Position numbers and translations under genes: made by a program. The notes beneath the pieces were generated by a model, which was given only the letters and a program-made list of their open reading frames with translations, ran no database searches and was not told the DNA's origin. From Clostridia bacterium (lineage in GTDB: Bacteria; Bacillota; Clostridia; Oscillospirales; Acutalibacteraceae), in assembly GCA_017428525.1 (NCBI GenBank), contig JAFRQQ010000034.1, forward strand, positions 29,982-93,981: 64,000 nucleotides of DNA, in the 5' to 3' direction. Below, one piece after another: positions 63,996 through 64,000 of the stretch. How positions within the stretch are numbered: the first letter of the stretch is position 1; each line of letters begins with the position of its first letter.

Positions 63996-64000
63996 TGTCC

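Overview
The window is GC-rich (roughly 60 % by eye), with AT-rich promoter islands and strong Shine-Dalgarno sequences. It reads as the chromosome of a spore-forming, strictly anaerobic member of the Clostridia, probably Oscillospirales/Ruminococcaceae-like. The grounds are pyruvate:ferredoxin oxidoreductase, an anaerobic ribonucleotide reductase system, the cotJABC spore-coat operon, many mostly cytosolic glycoside hydrolases and sigma-A promoters of the form TTGxxx-N17-TATAAT. No rRNA, tRNA, CRISPR array or prophage was seen. Species assignment is inference.

Region 1 (1-12651) is the most unusual part. It is a divergent locus that appears dedicated to free fatty acids. Leftward from about 5384 run an AMP-forming acyl ligase, an acyl carrier protein, an acyl-ACP thioesterase, two tandem HypB-like GTPases and a large Fe-S/FAD oxidoreductase cut by the window edge. 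Rightward from a clear promoter at 5536 run a close homologue of the Propionibacterium/Cutibacterium polyunsaturated fatty acid isomerase, a CrtI-like FAD oxidoreductase, a flavin/[2Fe-2S] reductase and a complete paralogue of the large Fe-S/FAD oxidoreductase. I infer a load, isomerise or reduce, and release route for unsaturated fatty acids (conjugation or biohydrogenation).

Region 2 (12717-24430) holds a secreted GH25 muramidase, a barnase/barstar pair, GH43, a lipase-like hydrolase, a GH3 enzyme with permuted domains translationally coupled to a circularly permuted MetQ/NlpA-type lipoprotein, GtrA and DUF1624 membrane proteins, an Mrp ATPase and serS.

Region 3 (24492-40408) is mainly glycan metabolism: DUF2804, DUF3737 and GH20; GH130 divergent from an alpha/alpha-toroid protein and a GDPD-like protein; an anchored alpha/beta hydrolase with a cysteine nucleophile; alkaline phosphatase; GH36; an orphan TM1266-type hydrogenase-system regulator; a PHP protein; and GH2.

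Region 4 (40574-50690) holds nifJ, a PHP metallohydrolase, a LOR/SDH-family (ornithine cyclodeaminase-type) protein, an AT-rich IS200 element, a polytopic membrane protein, an alpha/beta hydrolase and a VTT/DedA-type membrane protein.

Region 5 (50691-64000) begins with a 700-bp gene-free stretch containing a 15-bp minisatellite and a candidate 180-nt small RNA. Then come cotJABC, a GtrA-like protein, a DUF2927 lipoprotein, the nrdG-nrdD-trxB module with tandem NrdR boxes and a NrdD-thioredoxin fusion, a cell-wall amidase, a papain-like protease with a large insertion, a HAD phosphatase, a third PHP protein and a terminal palindromic element.
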